Source: a bacterium HR16 (lineage in GTDB: Bacteria; Armatimonadota; HRBIN16). Taken from it: a DNA stretch of 32,381 nt. This document shows positions 24,482 to 30,958 of the stretch, piece by piece. Under the pieces are notes generated by a model, which had not been told where the DNA came from, made no database searches, and was given only the letters and a program-made list of their open reading frames with translations. The DNA is taken from assembly GCA_002898895.1 (NCBI GenBank), contig BEHS01000007.1, forward strand, positions 1-32,381, in the 5' to 3' direction. A program made the position numbers and the translations under genes. The first letter of the stretch is position 1; each line of letters opens with the position of its first letter.

Positions 24482-24903
24482 TTCCTGCTCCCTCCTTCTG
24501 TTCCCAGTAGCATCTGCGCCCATTCCATCGCCTCACGACCGCCTATCCACAGTGTGGGCGACGGCGTCTGCGTGCGTGGAGTGTGCCACCACATCGCCGC
24601 CAGCAAGCTGATGGCTATCAACATCCCCATCGCCGCCGAGGTGGCTATCCGAAACGCCGGAGAGGGTGTCCACGCTGGCTGTTGCCTTTGCGCCACCGCC
24701 TGCATCACCCGGGCGTCGAAGTCCGCGCTGGGCGTGATGGACGGGTAGGTGCGCAGAGCCTCACGTGCCCGAATCCACCGCTCAACCAGCTGGCGGCACT
24801 GCGGGCAGATGTTCAGGTGCTGCTGCAGCTGCGCCTGCTGGTCGTCGCTCAGCTGGTTGTCCAGCCAGAGGTTTATCCACTGTTGTGCTTGCCGACAGCG
24901 CAT
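24421..24903 (-). CDS. Zinc-finger anti-sigma factor
   Basis: The N-terminus carries a zf-HC2 zinc-binding anti-sigma domain: C3, then HLNICPQC (H-x3-C-x2-C) at about residues 29-36, with flanking helices. A single membrane helix follows (FRIATSAAMGMLIAISLLAAMWW, about 84-106), leaving a short tail outside. This is the usual layout of a membrane-bound anti-sigma of an ECF sigma factor. The last 20 or so codons overlap the start of the next gene by 61 nt and look low in complexity, so they may be poorly constrained. The sigma factor gene lies upstream, but 236 bp away with a palindromic array between, which is unusual for such pairs. Confidence 0.87.
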   Translation of the reverse strand: MRCRQAQQWINLWLDNQLSDDQQAQLQQHLNICPQCRQLVERWIRAREALRTYPSITPSADFDARVMQAVAQRQQPAWTPSPAFRIATSAAMGMLIAISLLAAMWWHTPRTQTPSPTLWIGGREAMEWAQMLLGTEGGSRKWQDGSSSRSFLPFCLWWRS

Positions 24904-24927
24904 GGTTATGCCTCGTGAAGACGGTTT

Positions 24928-25139
24928 TTGTGACGCTGAGCGTCAGCGAAGCATCTCATCTTATCGTTCACACAAGATTCTTCGCTTACGCTCAGAATGA
25001 CAATCGTTTCCTGTCATGCTGAGCGTCAGCGAAGCATCTCAGAGTGGCGATACAGCGAGATTCTTCGCTTACGCTCAGAATGACAGGCACGCGGAACCGC
25101 TCCACTCATGTCCAATCACATGTGGTGGAGTAGCACATT
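24928..25139. repeat. GTCATTCTGAGCG-type palindromic array with terminal hairpin (array 2)
   Basis: Two partner pairs are present. GCTGAGCGTCAGCGAAGCATC occurs at about 24937 and 25018, and its inverted partner GATTCTTCGCTTACGCTCAG at 24976 and 25059. The terminal hairpin CTCCAC/GTGGAG (about 25100-25130) corresponds to CTCCGC/GCGGAG in array 1, a compensatory change. Its edge lies beside the stop codon of the sigma factor gene, as array 1 does for the glycosidase. The 24904-25139 gap contains no gene. Confidence 0.88.
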
Positions 25140-25712
25140 TTAGTGCGCATCTGCTTTGTGTTCAGGAACCTCGCCCTCCGTTCGCTTCCACATCTCGGCA
25201 AACCGCTGGCGAGCGGTAAACAGGCGCGAGCGCACCGTGCCCACCGGTATCCTCAGCACCTGCGCTATCTCTTCGTAGCTCAATTCGTGCATCTCGCGCA
25301 GGATAAGCACCTCGCGCAAGGGTTGAGGCAACCGGCGCAGCACCTCGTCCACCTGCTGTTTCAGCATCCACGCCTGTTCGTCAAAGCCGGTCTCATCGGG
25401 GCGGTGCACGTCGGACAGGGGCAAAGGACGGCGCTTGCGCAAGCGCATCCGACAGGCGTTGACCGCAATCCGATACAGCCACGTGAACAGGCTGGACTGC
25501 CCGCGAAACCTTTTCAGGTGCAGAAACGCCTGCACGAAGGTATCCTGCGCCACGTCTTCCGCTTCGTCGCGGTCGCCGAGCAGCTGGTAGGCGAGATTCA
25601 CTATCGGGCTGCGGTAGCGGCACAGCAACTGTGCGAAGAACCGCTCGATGTCTTCTTCGCAGTGTGTCTGCTGGTGTTCGTCGCTGGGTGTGTTGCCGCA
25701 CACGTTGCCCAC
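25140..25712 (-). CDS. ECF-family RNA polymerase sigma factor
   Basis: The 190-residue protein has region 2 (YRSPIVNLAYQLLGDRDEAEDVAQDTFVQAF) with the -10-recognition helix FRGQSSLFTWLYRIAVNACRM, a short linker, and region 4 (LPQPLREVLILREMHELSYEEIAQVLRIPVGTVRSRL) with the -35-binding helix-turn-helix. It is RpoE-like. The start GTG 25712 is the first start codon in the frame and has AAGGTG very close by, so a later start is possible. The cognate anti-sigma lies downstream on the same strand beyond a palindromic array. Target promoters are unknown; no copy of a typical ECF motif (AAC...CGT) was recognised upstream. Confidence 0.94.
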   Translation of the reverse strand: MGNVCGNTPSDEHQQTHCEEDIERFFAQLLCRYRSPIVNLAYQLLGDRDEAEDVAQDTFVQAFLHLKRFRGQSSLFTWLYRIAVNACRMRLRKRRPLPLSDVHRPDETGFDEQAWMLKQQVDEVLRRLPQPLREVLILREMHELSYEEIAQVLRIPVGTVRSRLFTARQRFAEMWKRTEGEVPEHKADAH

Positions 25713-25779
25713 CTTGCTCGTGTCGTTCCACTGGTTGGATGCAGCGAGAGGGGAAAAGGTTCAGCAAGAGGCAGATTAT

Positions 25780-26163
25780 CTACCCGGCGGTTTGTGCGCG
25801 CTGAGGCATCACAGTAGAGGGAGCCACATGTGCCACCTGTATCAGCATCACCCGCTGGCTATCGCGCCAGATACAACGCTCTCTGCCCCAGTAGACCACG
25901 TACACATTGCGTCCGTCCGCCGCGCGCGCCCAGTGGTTCTCGCCCACGCCGGTGCAGAGGGCGATGTATGCGCCCGGTTCCACCATCAGGTCGTTGCGAA
26001 AGATGTAGAGCCGTTCTGCCAGCGTGTGTGGGTCGGCGCAGAAGTAGCTCTCATCGGTCACCGCCCAGCCGCGCAGGTTCTCATAGCGCAGAGATTGGTT
26101 GCGGATAACCACGAACTCTCTGCGTGGATGGTCGCCCGTTTCCACCCCGATCACGCGAAACAT
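25780..26163 (-). CDS. Small protein resembling a lamin-tail domain
   Basis: ATG 26163 follows GGGGAGGTG at good spacing and gives 127 residues; the track start at 26220 lies in a terminator hairpin. The pattern FVVIRNQSLRYENLRGWAVTDES, then LMVEPGAYIALCTGVGEN and VYWGRERCIW, resembles the lamin-tail (LTD) immunoglobulin-like fold. There is no signal peptide or membrane segment. In bacteria such domains are usually parts of secreted proteins; a free-standing cytoplasmic one is less usual. Function unknown. It lies between nrdJ and the sigma factor on the same strand, with 67 bp to the sigma gene. Confidence 0.7.
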   Translation of the reverse strand: MFRVIGVETGDHPRREFVVIRNQSLRYENLRGWAVTDESYFCADPHTLAERLYIFRNDLMVEPGAYIALCTGVGENHWARAADGRNVYVVYWGRERCIWRDSQRVMLIQVAHVAPSTVMPQRAQTAG

Positions 26164-26180
26164 GAGACACCTCCCCGAAG

Positions 26181-26218
26181 GAAAAAGGGGTTGCGAGGGT
26201 GCTGCCACCCTCGCAACC
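26181..26218 (-). terminator. Rho-independent terminator of nrdJ
   Basis: On the minus strand the hairpin GGTTGCGAGGGTG/CACCCTCGCAACC (13 bp, perfect, 4-nt loop) is followed by CCTTTTTC. It starts 18 bp past the nrdJ stop, and the T-run ends 17 bp before the start of the next gene, which must have its own promoter or rely on read-through. Confidence 0.88.
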
Positions 26219-26236
26219 AATGTGGCAGCCCGGTTA

Positions 26237-29017
26237 TTAAGAGCATCCCGAAGTCGCGCCGCAGTTCAGGCACTTGTAACACGCGCCATTACGCACCATG
26301 ATGGAACCGCATTCCGGGCAGGGCGGTGCATCCGCCTGAAGCTGAAAGACCATCTGTTCCGCCTCCCGGAGCGTTCGGGCAGGTTCGGCTGCCTTCTCGG
26401 AAAGACCGGTATGGTTTTCAATGGACGCCACCTCGCCCGCGGGCTGTTGCTCCGGCGGGAGGAACTTGAGCGCGAGCCAGCGGAAGATGTAGTCCATAAT
26501 AGACTTGGCAAAGCGTATTTGCGGGTTGTTGGTTACACCCGACGGCTCGAAGCGCATGTGCGCGAACTTGTTCACCAGCGTCTCCAGAGGCACGCCGTAC
26601 TGCAGGGCGAGCGAGATAGCAGTGGCGAAGCTGTCCATCAGCCCCGACACCACCGAGCCTTCCTTGCTCATGGTGATGAAGATTTCACCCGGCTTGCCGT
26701 CGGGATACAGACCGACGGTGATGTAGCCCTCGTGTCCGCCTACGCTGAACTTATGGGTGATGCTCTGTCGCTCGTCGGGCAGTTTACGGCGTACGGGGCG
26801 CGCCTCCGGCACGGGCTGTTTCTCCAGCTGTTCGCTGGTCTTCTTCGTGCTGAGTGGCTGGGTGCGCTTGGAGCCGTCGCGATAGATGGCGATGGCTTTC
26901 ACGCCCAGCTTCCACGCCTCAATGTACGCCTCCATGATGTCCTCTACGGTGGCATCGTTGGGCATGTTGACCGTCTTGGAAATCGCGCCCGACAGGAACG
27001 GCTGTACCGCGCCCATCATCTTGATGTGCCCCATGTAGTGGATACTGCGCTGTCCGTTGGCGGGCTTGAAGGCGCAGTCGAACACGGGCAGATGCTCGGG
27101 CTTGAGGTGCGGCGCGCCTTCGATGGTGTCGGTGCGCTCGATGTAAGCCAGAATGTCCTCAATCTGCTCTTGCGAGTAGCCCAGCCGATGCAGTGCCTCC
27201 GGCACGGTGCGGTTCACAATCTTCATCAGCCCGCCGCCCACCAGCGTCTTGTATTTCACCAGCGCGATGTCGGGTTCCACGCCGGTGGTATCGCAGTCCA
27301 TCATGAAGGCGATGGTTCCGGTAGGCGCGAGCACGGTCACCTGCGCGTTGCGGTAGCCGTACTGTTCACCGAGCGACAGGGCGTCGTCCCAGCACTCGGT
27401 TGCCGCTCGCAACAGGTCAGGCGGCACGGTCTCCTTCGCTTCGATCTTGTCCACGTGCGCGCGATGCATCCGAATCACTTCCAGCATCGGCTCACGGTTA
27501 CGGGCATAGCCTGGGAAGGGACCACCGCAGTCGCGGGCGATGATAGCCGATTGCTTGTAAGCTTCGCCGGTCATGATGGCAGTGATAGCTGCGGCATAAG
27601 CGCGCCCTTCGTCGCTATCATAGGGTAGACCGCGAGCCATCAGTAACGCGCCCAGATTCGCATAGCCCAGCCCCAGCGGACGGTAGTCATGGCTGTTTTG
27701 CGTGATTTTGGGCGTGGGGTACGCCGCGTTGTCCACGATAATCTCCTGCGCGGTAATCATGATGCGCACCGCGTAACGGAACGCCTCGATGTCGAACTCG
27801 CCGTCCGGTTTGCGGAACGCCATCAGATTCAGGCTGGCGAGATTACAGGACGTATCATCGAGGAAGACAAACTCGGAGCACGGGTTGCTGGCATAGATGC
27901 GGTCGGTGTTTTTGCAGGTGTGCCACCTGTTGATGGTATCGTCGTACTGCAAGCCGGGGTCACCGCAAATCCAGGTCGCCTCGGCGATTTCGCGCAACAG
28001 GTCACGGGCGTTGTAGGTATCTGCTACCTCGCCGGTGGTGATGTAGCGTGTCTGCCAGGGTAAACCTTTGATGGCTGCCTCCATAAAGGCGTCGGAGACA
28101 CGCACCGAGTGATTCGCGTTCTGGTAGGAGACACTATCGTATGCACCGCCGGGCACGTTGAAGCTACCATCGTATCCGGCTTCAATCAGCGCCCATGCTT
28201 TCTTTTCTTCTTCTGCCTTGCAGCGGATGAAAGGCAAGATGTCAGGGTGGTCGGCGTTGAGAATGACCATTTTGGCGGCGCGTCGCGTCTTGCCTCCGCT
28301 CTTGATGACCCCTGCGAAGGCGTCGAAACCGCGCATGAAGGAGACGGGGCCGGATGCGGTACCGCCACCCTGCAGGTGCTCCCGCGAGGAGCGCAGGCGC
28401 GAGAAGTTGGTTCCCGTGCCCGAGCCGTATTTGAACAGCATCCCCTCGGTCTTCACCAGGTCCAGGATGCTCTCCATGCTGTCCTGTACGGAGTTGATGA
28501 AACACGCACTGGCTTGCGGTCGCTCGCCGGGCACGCCGACGTTGAACCACACAGGGCTGTTAAACGACGCCTTTTGCATCAACAGGAGGTGGATGAGTTC
28601 TTTGTGAAAGGTATCCGCGTCCTCTTCGGTGGCGAAGTAGCCATCTTTGCGCCCCCACGCAGCGATAGTATCTGCTACGCGCGAGATGAGCTGGCGCACA
28701 CTGCGTTCCCGCTGAGGGCTACCGAGCTGCCCGCGGAAGTACTTGGACGCCACCACGTTGGTAGCCAGCTGGCTCCAGAACTCCGGCACCTCCACGTCTT
28801 TCTGCTCGAAAATCACCTCGCCGCGCTCGCCAGTGATGGAGGCGGTGCGCAGCTCCCAGCGCACTTCATCGAAGGGATGCACGCCGGGGCGGGTGAAGTA
28901 GCGTTCAAAGTGCAAGCCGGGTGCAGATTTCTCTTTGACAGCGGTGACCGCTTCTTCTGCCGGCGGGGAAGTCTCTTCGATAATCTCCAGCTCGAAGTGT
29001 TCTTTCGTCGGTTCCAT
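26237..29017 (-). CDS. nrdJ: Vitamin B12-dependent (class II) ribonucleotide reductase
   Basis: The enzyme makes deoxyribonucleotides with adenosylcobalamin, needing no oxygen. The barrel core shows ASFNSPVWFNVG, ACFINSVQDSMES, KYGSGTGTNFSRLRS, NPCSEFVFLDD (catalytic Cys/Glu loop), CNLASLNL and LAPTGTIAFMMDCDTTGVEPD. The C-terminus has a zinc ribbon, CPECG with CYKCLNCG, that helps re-reduction. Length (926) suits the long NrdJ type. ATG 29017 has AAGGAGGAG upstream at about 11-12 nt. It follows nrdR by 47 bp and is probably repressed by NrdR through the boxes upstream of that gene. A good terminator follows. Confidence 0.97.
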   Translation of the reverse strand: MEPTKEHFELEIIEETSPPAEEAVTAVKEKSAPGLHFERYFTRPGVHPFDEVRWELRTASITGERGEVIFEQKDVEVPEFWSQLATNVVASKYFRGQLGSPQRERSVRQLISRVADTIAAWGRKDGYFATEEDADTFHKELIHLLLMQKASFNSPVWFNVGVPGERPQASACFINSVQDSMESILDLVKTEGMLFKYGSGTGTNFSRLRSSREHLQGGGTASGPVSFMRGFDAFAGVIKSGGKTRRAAKMVILNADHPDILPFIRCKAEEEKKAWALIEAGYDGSFNVPGGAYDSVSYQNANHSVRVSDAFMEAAIKGLPWQTRYITTGEVADTYNARDLLREIAEATWICGDPGLQYDDTINRWHTCKNTDRIYASNPCSEFVFLDDTSCNLASLNLMAFRKPDGEFDIEAFRYAVRIMITAQEIIVDNAAYPTPKITQNSHDYRPLGLGYANLGALLMARGLPYDSDEGRAYAAAITAIMTGEAYKQSAIIARDCGGPFPGYARNREPMLEVIRMHRAHVDKIEAKETVPPDLLRAATECWDDALSLGEQYGYRNAQVTVLAPTGTIAFMMDCDTTGVEPDIALVKYKTLVGGGLMKIVNRTVPEALHRLGYSQEQIEDILAYIERTDTIEGAPHLKPEHLPVFDCAFKPANGQRSIHYMGHIKMMGAVQPFLSGAISKTVNMPNDATVEDIMEAYIEAWKLGVKAIAIYRDGSKRTQPLSTKKTSEQLEKQPVPEARPVRRKLPDERQSITHKFSVGGHEGYITVGLYPDGKPGEIFITMSKEGSVVSGLMDSFATAISLALQYGVPLETLVNKFAHMRFEPSGVTNNPQIRFAKSIMDYIFRWLALKFLPPEQQPAGEVASIENHTGLSEKAAEPARTLREAEQMVFQLQADAPPCPECGSIMVRNGACYKCLNCGATSGCS

Positions 29018-29064
29018 GATTTAACAACACTCCTCCTTGTAAAAACTGAACCTCTGGTGCGGCG

Positions 29065-29529
29065 CTATTTTTGCCGCCGCTGACGGGTGAGCATGTTCAC
29101 CAGCTCGCGGAACTGCGTGGCATCCTCGAACTGGCGGTAGACGGAGGCGAAGCGCACGTATGCCACCTGGTCCAGTTGCTTCAACCGCTCCATCACCAGT
29201 TCTCCGATTTCCGAGGATTTGACCTCGCGCTCTCCGCGATTGATGAGCACCTGCTCGATGTCGTTGGCGATCTCCTCGAGGGCATCGATAGAGATAGGGC
29301 GCTTTTCGCAGGCGACCTGCATCCCGCGCAGCACCTTGTTACGGTCAAACGGCTCACGCCGTCCGTCGTTTTTTACCACCATCAGCTTGAGCTCCTCGAT
29401 CTCTTCGAAGGTGGTAAATCGCCGACCGCACGCCAGGCACTCACGCCGTCGCTTAATCGCCTCGCCATCGCGTATCGGACGCGAATCCAGCACCCTGTCC
29501 TCGGGGTGACCGCAGTATGGGCACTTCAC
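29065..29529 (-). CDS. nrdR: Transcriptional repressor NrdR
   Basis: NrdR senses ATP/dATP and represses ribonucleotide reductase genes. The zinc ribbon is complete (KCPYCG with ECLACGRRF; C3, C6, C31, C34), followed by the ATP-cone (VVKNDGRREPFDRNKVLRGM) and the usual SSEIGELVMERLKQLDQVAYVRFASVYRQF. The start is GTG 29529 (KCPYCG opening), giving 154 residues; the track start at 29598 lies in the operator region. AAGGGGG lies about 10 nt upstream. It heads the nrdR-nrdJ operon and should regulate itself. Confidence 0.96.
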   Translation of the reverse strand: MKCPYCGHPEDRVLDSRPIRDGEAIKRRRECLACGRRFTTFEEIEELKLMVVKNDGRREPFDRNKVLRGMQVACEKRPISIDALEEIANDIEQVLINRGEREVKSSEIGELVMERLKQLDQVAYVRFASVYRQFEDATQFRELVNMLTRQRRQK

Positions 29530-29561
29530 GTTGTCATTCCCCCTTGCCGGCAATGGGGTAT

Positions 29562-29608
29562 TGCCCAGATATTGGGCTAACCTATTTATATCACACAAGA
29601 TATAGGGG
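29562..29608 (-). promoter_or_regulatory. Tandem NrdR boxes
   Basis: Box 1 (29593-29608) reads CCCCTATATCTTGTGT on the minus strand, matching the ACACWATATMTWGTGT consensus at 14 of 16 positions. Box 2 (29562-29577) reads GCCCAATATCTGGGCA, with the central core conserved. Their starts are 31 bp apart, three helical turns, which is the known spacing of NrdR box pairs. Box 1 falls within the promoter spacer, so bound NrdR would block polymerase. Confidence 0.88.
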
Positions 29609-29614
29609 TGTCAA
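29585..29614 (-). promoter_or_regulatory. Sigma-70 promoter of nrdR-nrdJ
   Basis: On the minus strand TTGACA (perfect -35) and TATAAA are 18 bp apart. The predicted start is near 29578. NrdR box 1 lies between the two hexamers and box 2 just downstream. Confidence 0.85.
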
Positions 29615-29711
29615 GGGGTTTGGGGGCGGATTTTGAAAAAATTATTCCCCCTGGTAACGGGTGGACCGTTCGCGTGTGGAGCGCACGGTTTGAGAGCGCA
29701 GGTTTGAAGGG

Positions 29712-30395
29712 TTACGCCGCTTTCTTATAACGGCACTCCACGTTTCGCACTCTGGTATAAAGGCTTCTAAACTCAGTGACGCCCATCTGTCTATCCAGCC
29801 TTCTGTAGTATCGCGACCGTCTATACTGCTCTCCCATGTGAACACAGTTTTTGTAAAGCTTACGGAAATCTTCGCAGAGTTCTCCTTTGTAAATCAGGTG
29901 TCCCACGATCCAGTCTTCCACATGGGGAAGCCATGTTGCCACGTACGGATTTTCTCGAAGCACCCACCTCTGCGGACGTTGTAGCACCACCTGGCGCGAT
30001 GGGTCTTCATGGGCTACAAAGATGTGTACCCTGGCGTAATCTTCTTTGTTATGATGAGTGAGGAAAAAGTAGTTTGTCTGGCATATGCAGCGTGCACGCA
30101 TTTGCTCGATGATCTCGGGATCGAGATATTCCTGTAAGGGATCGCCTTCAGAGGGGAGTATGTAATCGGGTGGTAAGCCCAGAATCCGACTGAGTGGCTC
30201 TAGGTGCTCATCGGTCAGTTCCGCTACGAAGTCTATATCGTAAAAGCGGCGTTCTTGGGGGTCTTTATCCTGAGAGAGTTGCCATTTGTACAGGTACTCC
30301 GCGGCGGAACCCACCAGCACATAACGCACGTTCAGCTGCTGCATCAGGTCGTCCACAAATGCAATGGCAGAATAGAAAACCTCGGCCATTCCCAT
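29712..30395 (-). CDS. Nucleotidyltransferase-like protein, unpaired
   Basis: ATG 30395 has GAGGAGG 9 nt upstream and gives 227 residues; the track start is earlier and has no ribosome site. The segment VRYVLVGSAAEYLYKW followed by RFYDIDFVAEL fits the GS-x(n)-DxD pattern of the nucleotidyltransferase fold, as in AbiEii/MNT-type proteins. The C-terminal half is charged and helical. AbiEii toxins normally pair with an antitoxin gene; none is adjacent, so toxin function is not supported. A role in modifying RNA, protein or an antibiotic cannot be told apart. Lower GC than neighbours suggests recent arrival. The 113 bp between its stop and nrdR's promoter region show no gene. Confidence 0.6.
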   Translation of the reverse strand: MGMAEVFYSAIAFVDDLMQQLNVRYVLVGSAAEYLYKWQLSQDKDPQERRFYDIDFVAELTDEHLEPLSRILGLPPDYILPSEGDPLQEYLDPEIIEQMRARCICQTNYFFLTHHNKEDYARVHIFVAHEDPSRQVVLQRPQRWVLRENPYVATWLPHVEDWIVGHLIYKGELCEDFRKLYKNCVHMGEQYRRSRYYRRLDRQMGVTEFRSLYTRVRNVECRYKKAA

Positions 30396-30443
30396 GGCAG
30401 TATACCTCCTCGTCATGGAGTATGCACAGCACATTTACATAGT

Positions 30444-30449
30444 ATTATA
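30444..30449 (-). promoter_or_regulatory. Possible -10 of the nucleotidyltransferase-like gene
   Basis: TATAAT on the minus strand, with TG directly before it, about 49 bp upstream of the ATG. No good -35 is seen at the usual distance. The region from 30450 to 30563 shows no gene. Confidence 0.4.
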
Positions 30450-30563
30450 CACGATTTCAGGGCAAGATGTTCCGTTTCTGCAGATATTTTTATGAAGACT
30501 GTCATAGAGGCGTAATCTCCTCCGCTCACATCTTGTTATCTCCCGGTGACCTTCTTTGCACCC

Positions 30564-30592
30564 TTGACAAATGTGGGGATTTCTGGTAGATT
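30564..30592 (+). promoter_or_regulatory. Sigma-70 promoter of tRNA-Asn
   Basis: TTGACA (perfect -35), 17 bp, then TAGATT. The predicted start is near 30599, about 8 nt before the mature tRNA 5' end. Confidence 0.8.
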
Positions 30593-30606
30593 CTTATTCG
30601 CAAGGT

Positions 30607-30682
30607 TCCCCGGTAGCTCAGTCGGCAGAGCGGGTGGCTGTTAACCACTAGGTCGCAGGTTCGAGTCCTGCCCGGGGAGCCA
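30607..30682 (+). tRNA. tRNA-Asn (anticodon GTT), CCA encoded
   Basis: The cloverleaf is complete: acceptor TCCCCGG/CCGGGGA, D-arm GCTC/GAGC, anticodon arm GGTGG/CCACT with loop CTGTTAA (anticodon 30640-30642), T-arm GCAGG/CCTGC with loop TTCGAGT, discriminator G and an encoded CCA (30680-30682). The GTT anticodon reads AAC and AAU. DNA directly after the 3' end carries a broken gene on the other strand. Confidence 0.97.
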
Positions 30683-30829
30683 GTTTTGTTCGATGCCTTC
30701 GTACATCCGCTGGATATCTACTAGCAACAGCTTTTCGCCCTCTGTCGATGCCATCTGCTGCAGGCGTGGGGTGAAACCTGAGCGGGAGAAAAGGGCGAAG
30801 GTAAGGTCATGGTGAGCGTAGCGTGTCAT
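30683..30829 (-). pseudogene. C-terminal remnant of an AAA+ ATPase with DUF234-like end
   Basis: The minus-strand reading has the pattern HDLTFALFSRSGFTPRLQ... EKLLLVDIQRMYEGIE, which looks like the end of archaeal/bacterial ATPases with a DUF234-type domain (FSxSGFT, then LVDL). An in-frame TAA lies two codons before the apparent ATG, and the frame then runs into the antisense of tRNA-Asn (the well-known LPGQDSNLRPSG artefact), so it is a fragment about 48 codons long. Such debris beside a tRNA 3' end is often left by integration and loss of a mobile element. Confidence 0.6.
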
Positions 30830-30842
30830 TGATTAAGCGCAG

Positions 30843-30951
30843 TTCGCGCTGGCGGTTGGGAAAAGGTCTTCGTAACATCTTCTCCGATTAGTATAATCGT
30901 GTTTACACTAGTCATGATTATACTATCTTCACCGTCAACCGCCAGCGCGAA
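30843..30951. repeat. Nested inverted repeat
   Basis: Outer arms TTCGCGCTGGCGGTTG (30843-30858) and CAACCGCCAGCGCGAA (30936-30951) are perfect over 16 bp. Inner arms TAGTATAATCGTG (30889-30901) and CATGATTATACTA (30913-30925) match at 12 of 13 positions. The inner part is AT-rich and the outer part GC-rich. It may be a miniature mobile element with terminal repeats, a terminator for the propeller gene, or an operator. It begins 14 bp after the ATPase remnant and ends 7 bp before the next gene's stop. Confidence 0.8.
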
Positions 30952-30958
30952 ACACTGC

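Noticed and set aside
26099-27628. 509-residue plus-strand ORF
   Set aside because: It lies wholly antisense to nrdJ and its upstream neighbours; no domains or ribosome site.
29712-30395. AbiE-type toxin-antitoxin system
   Set aside because: No antitoxin gene next to it; only the fold resemblance supports it.
30641-30682. Protein reading across tRNA-Asn (LPGQDSNLRPSG)
   Set aside because: Known artefact of translating the antisense of a tRNA gene.
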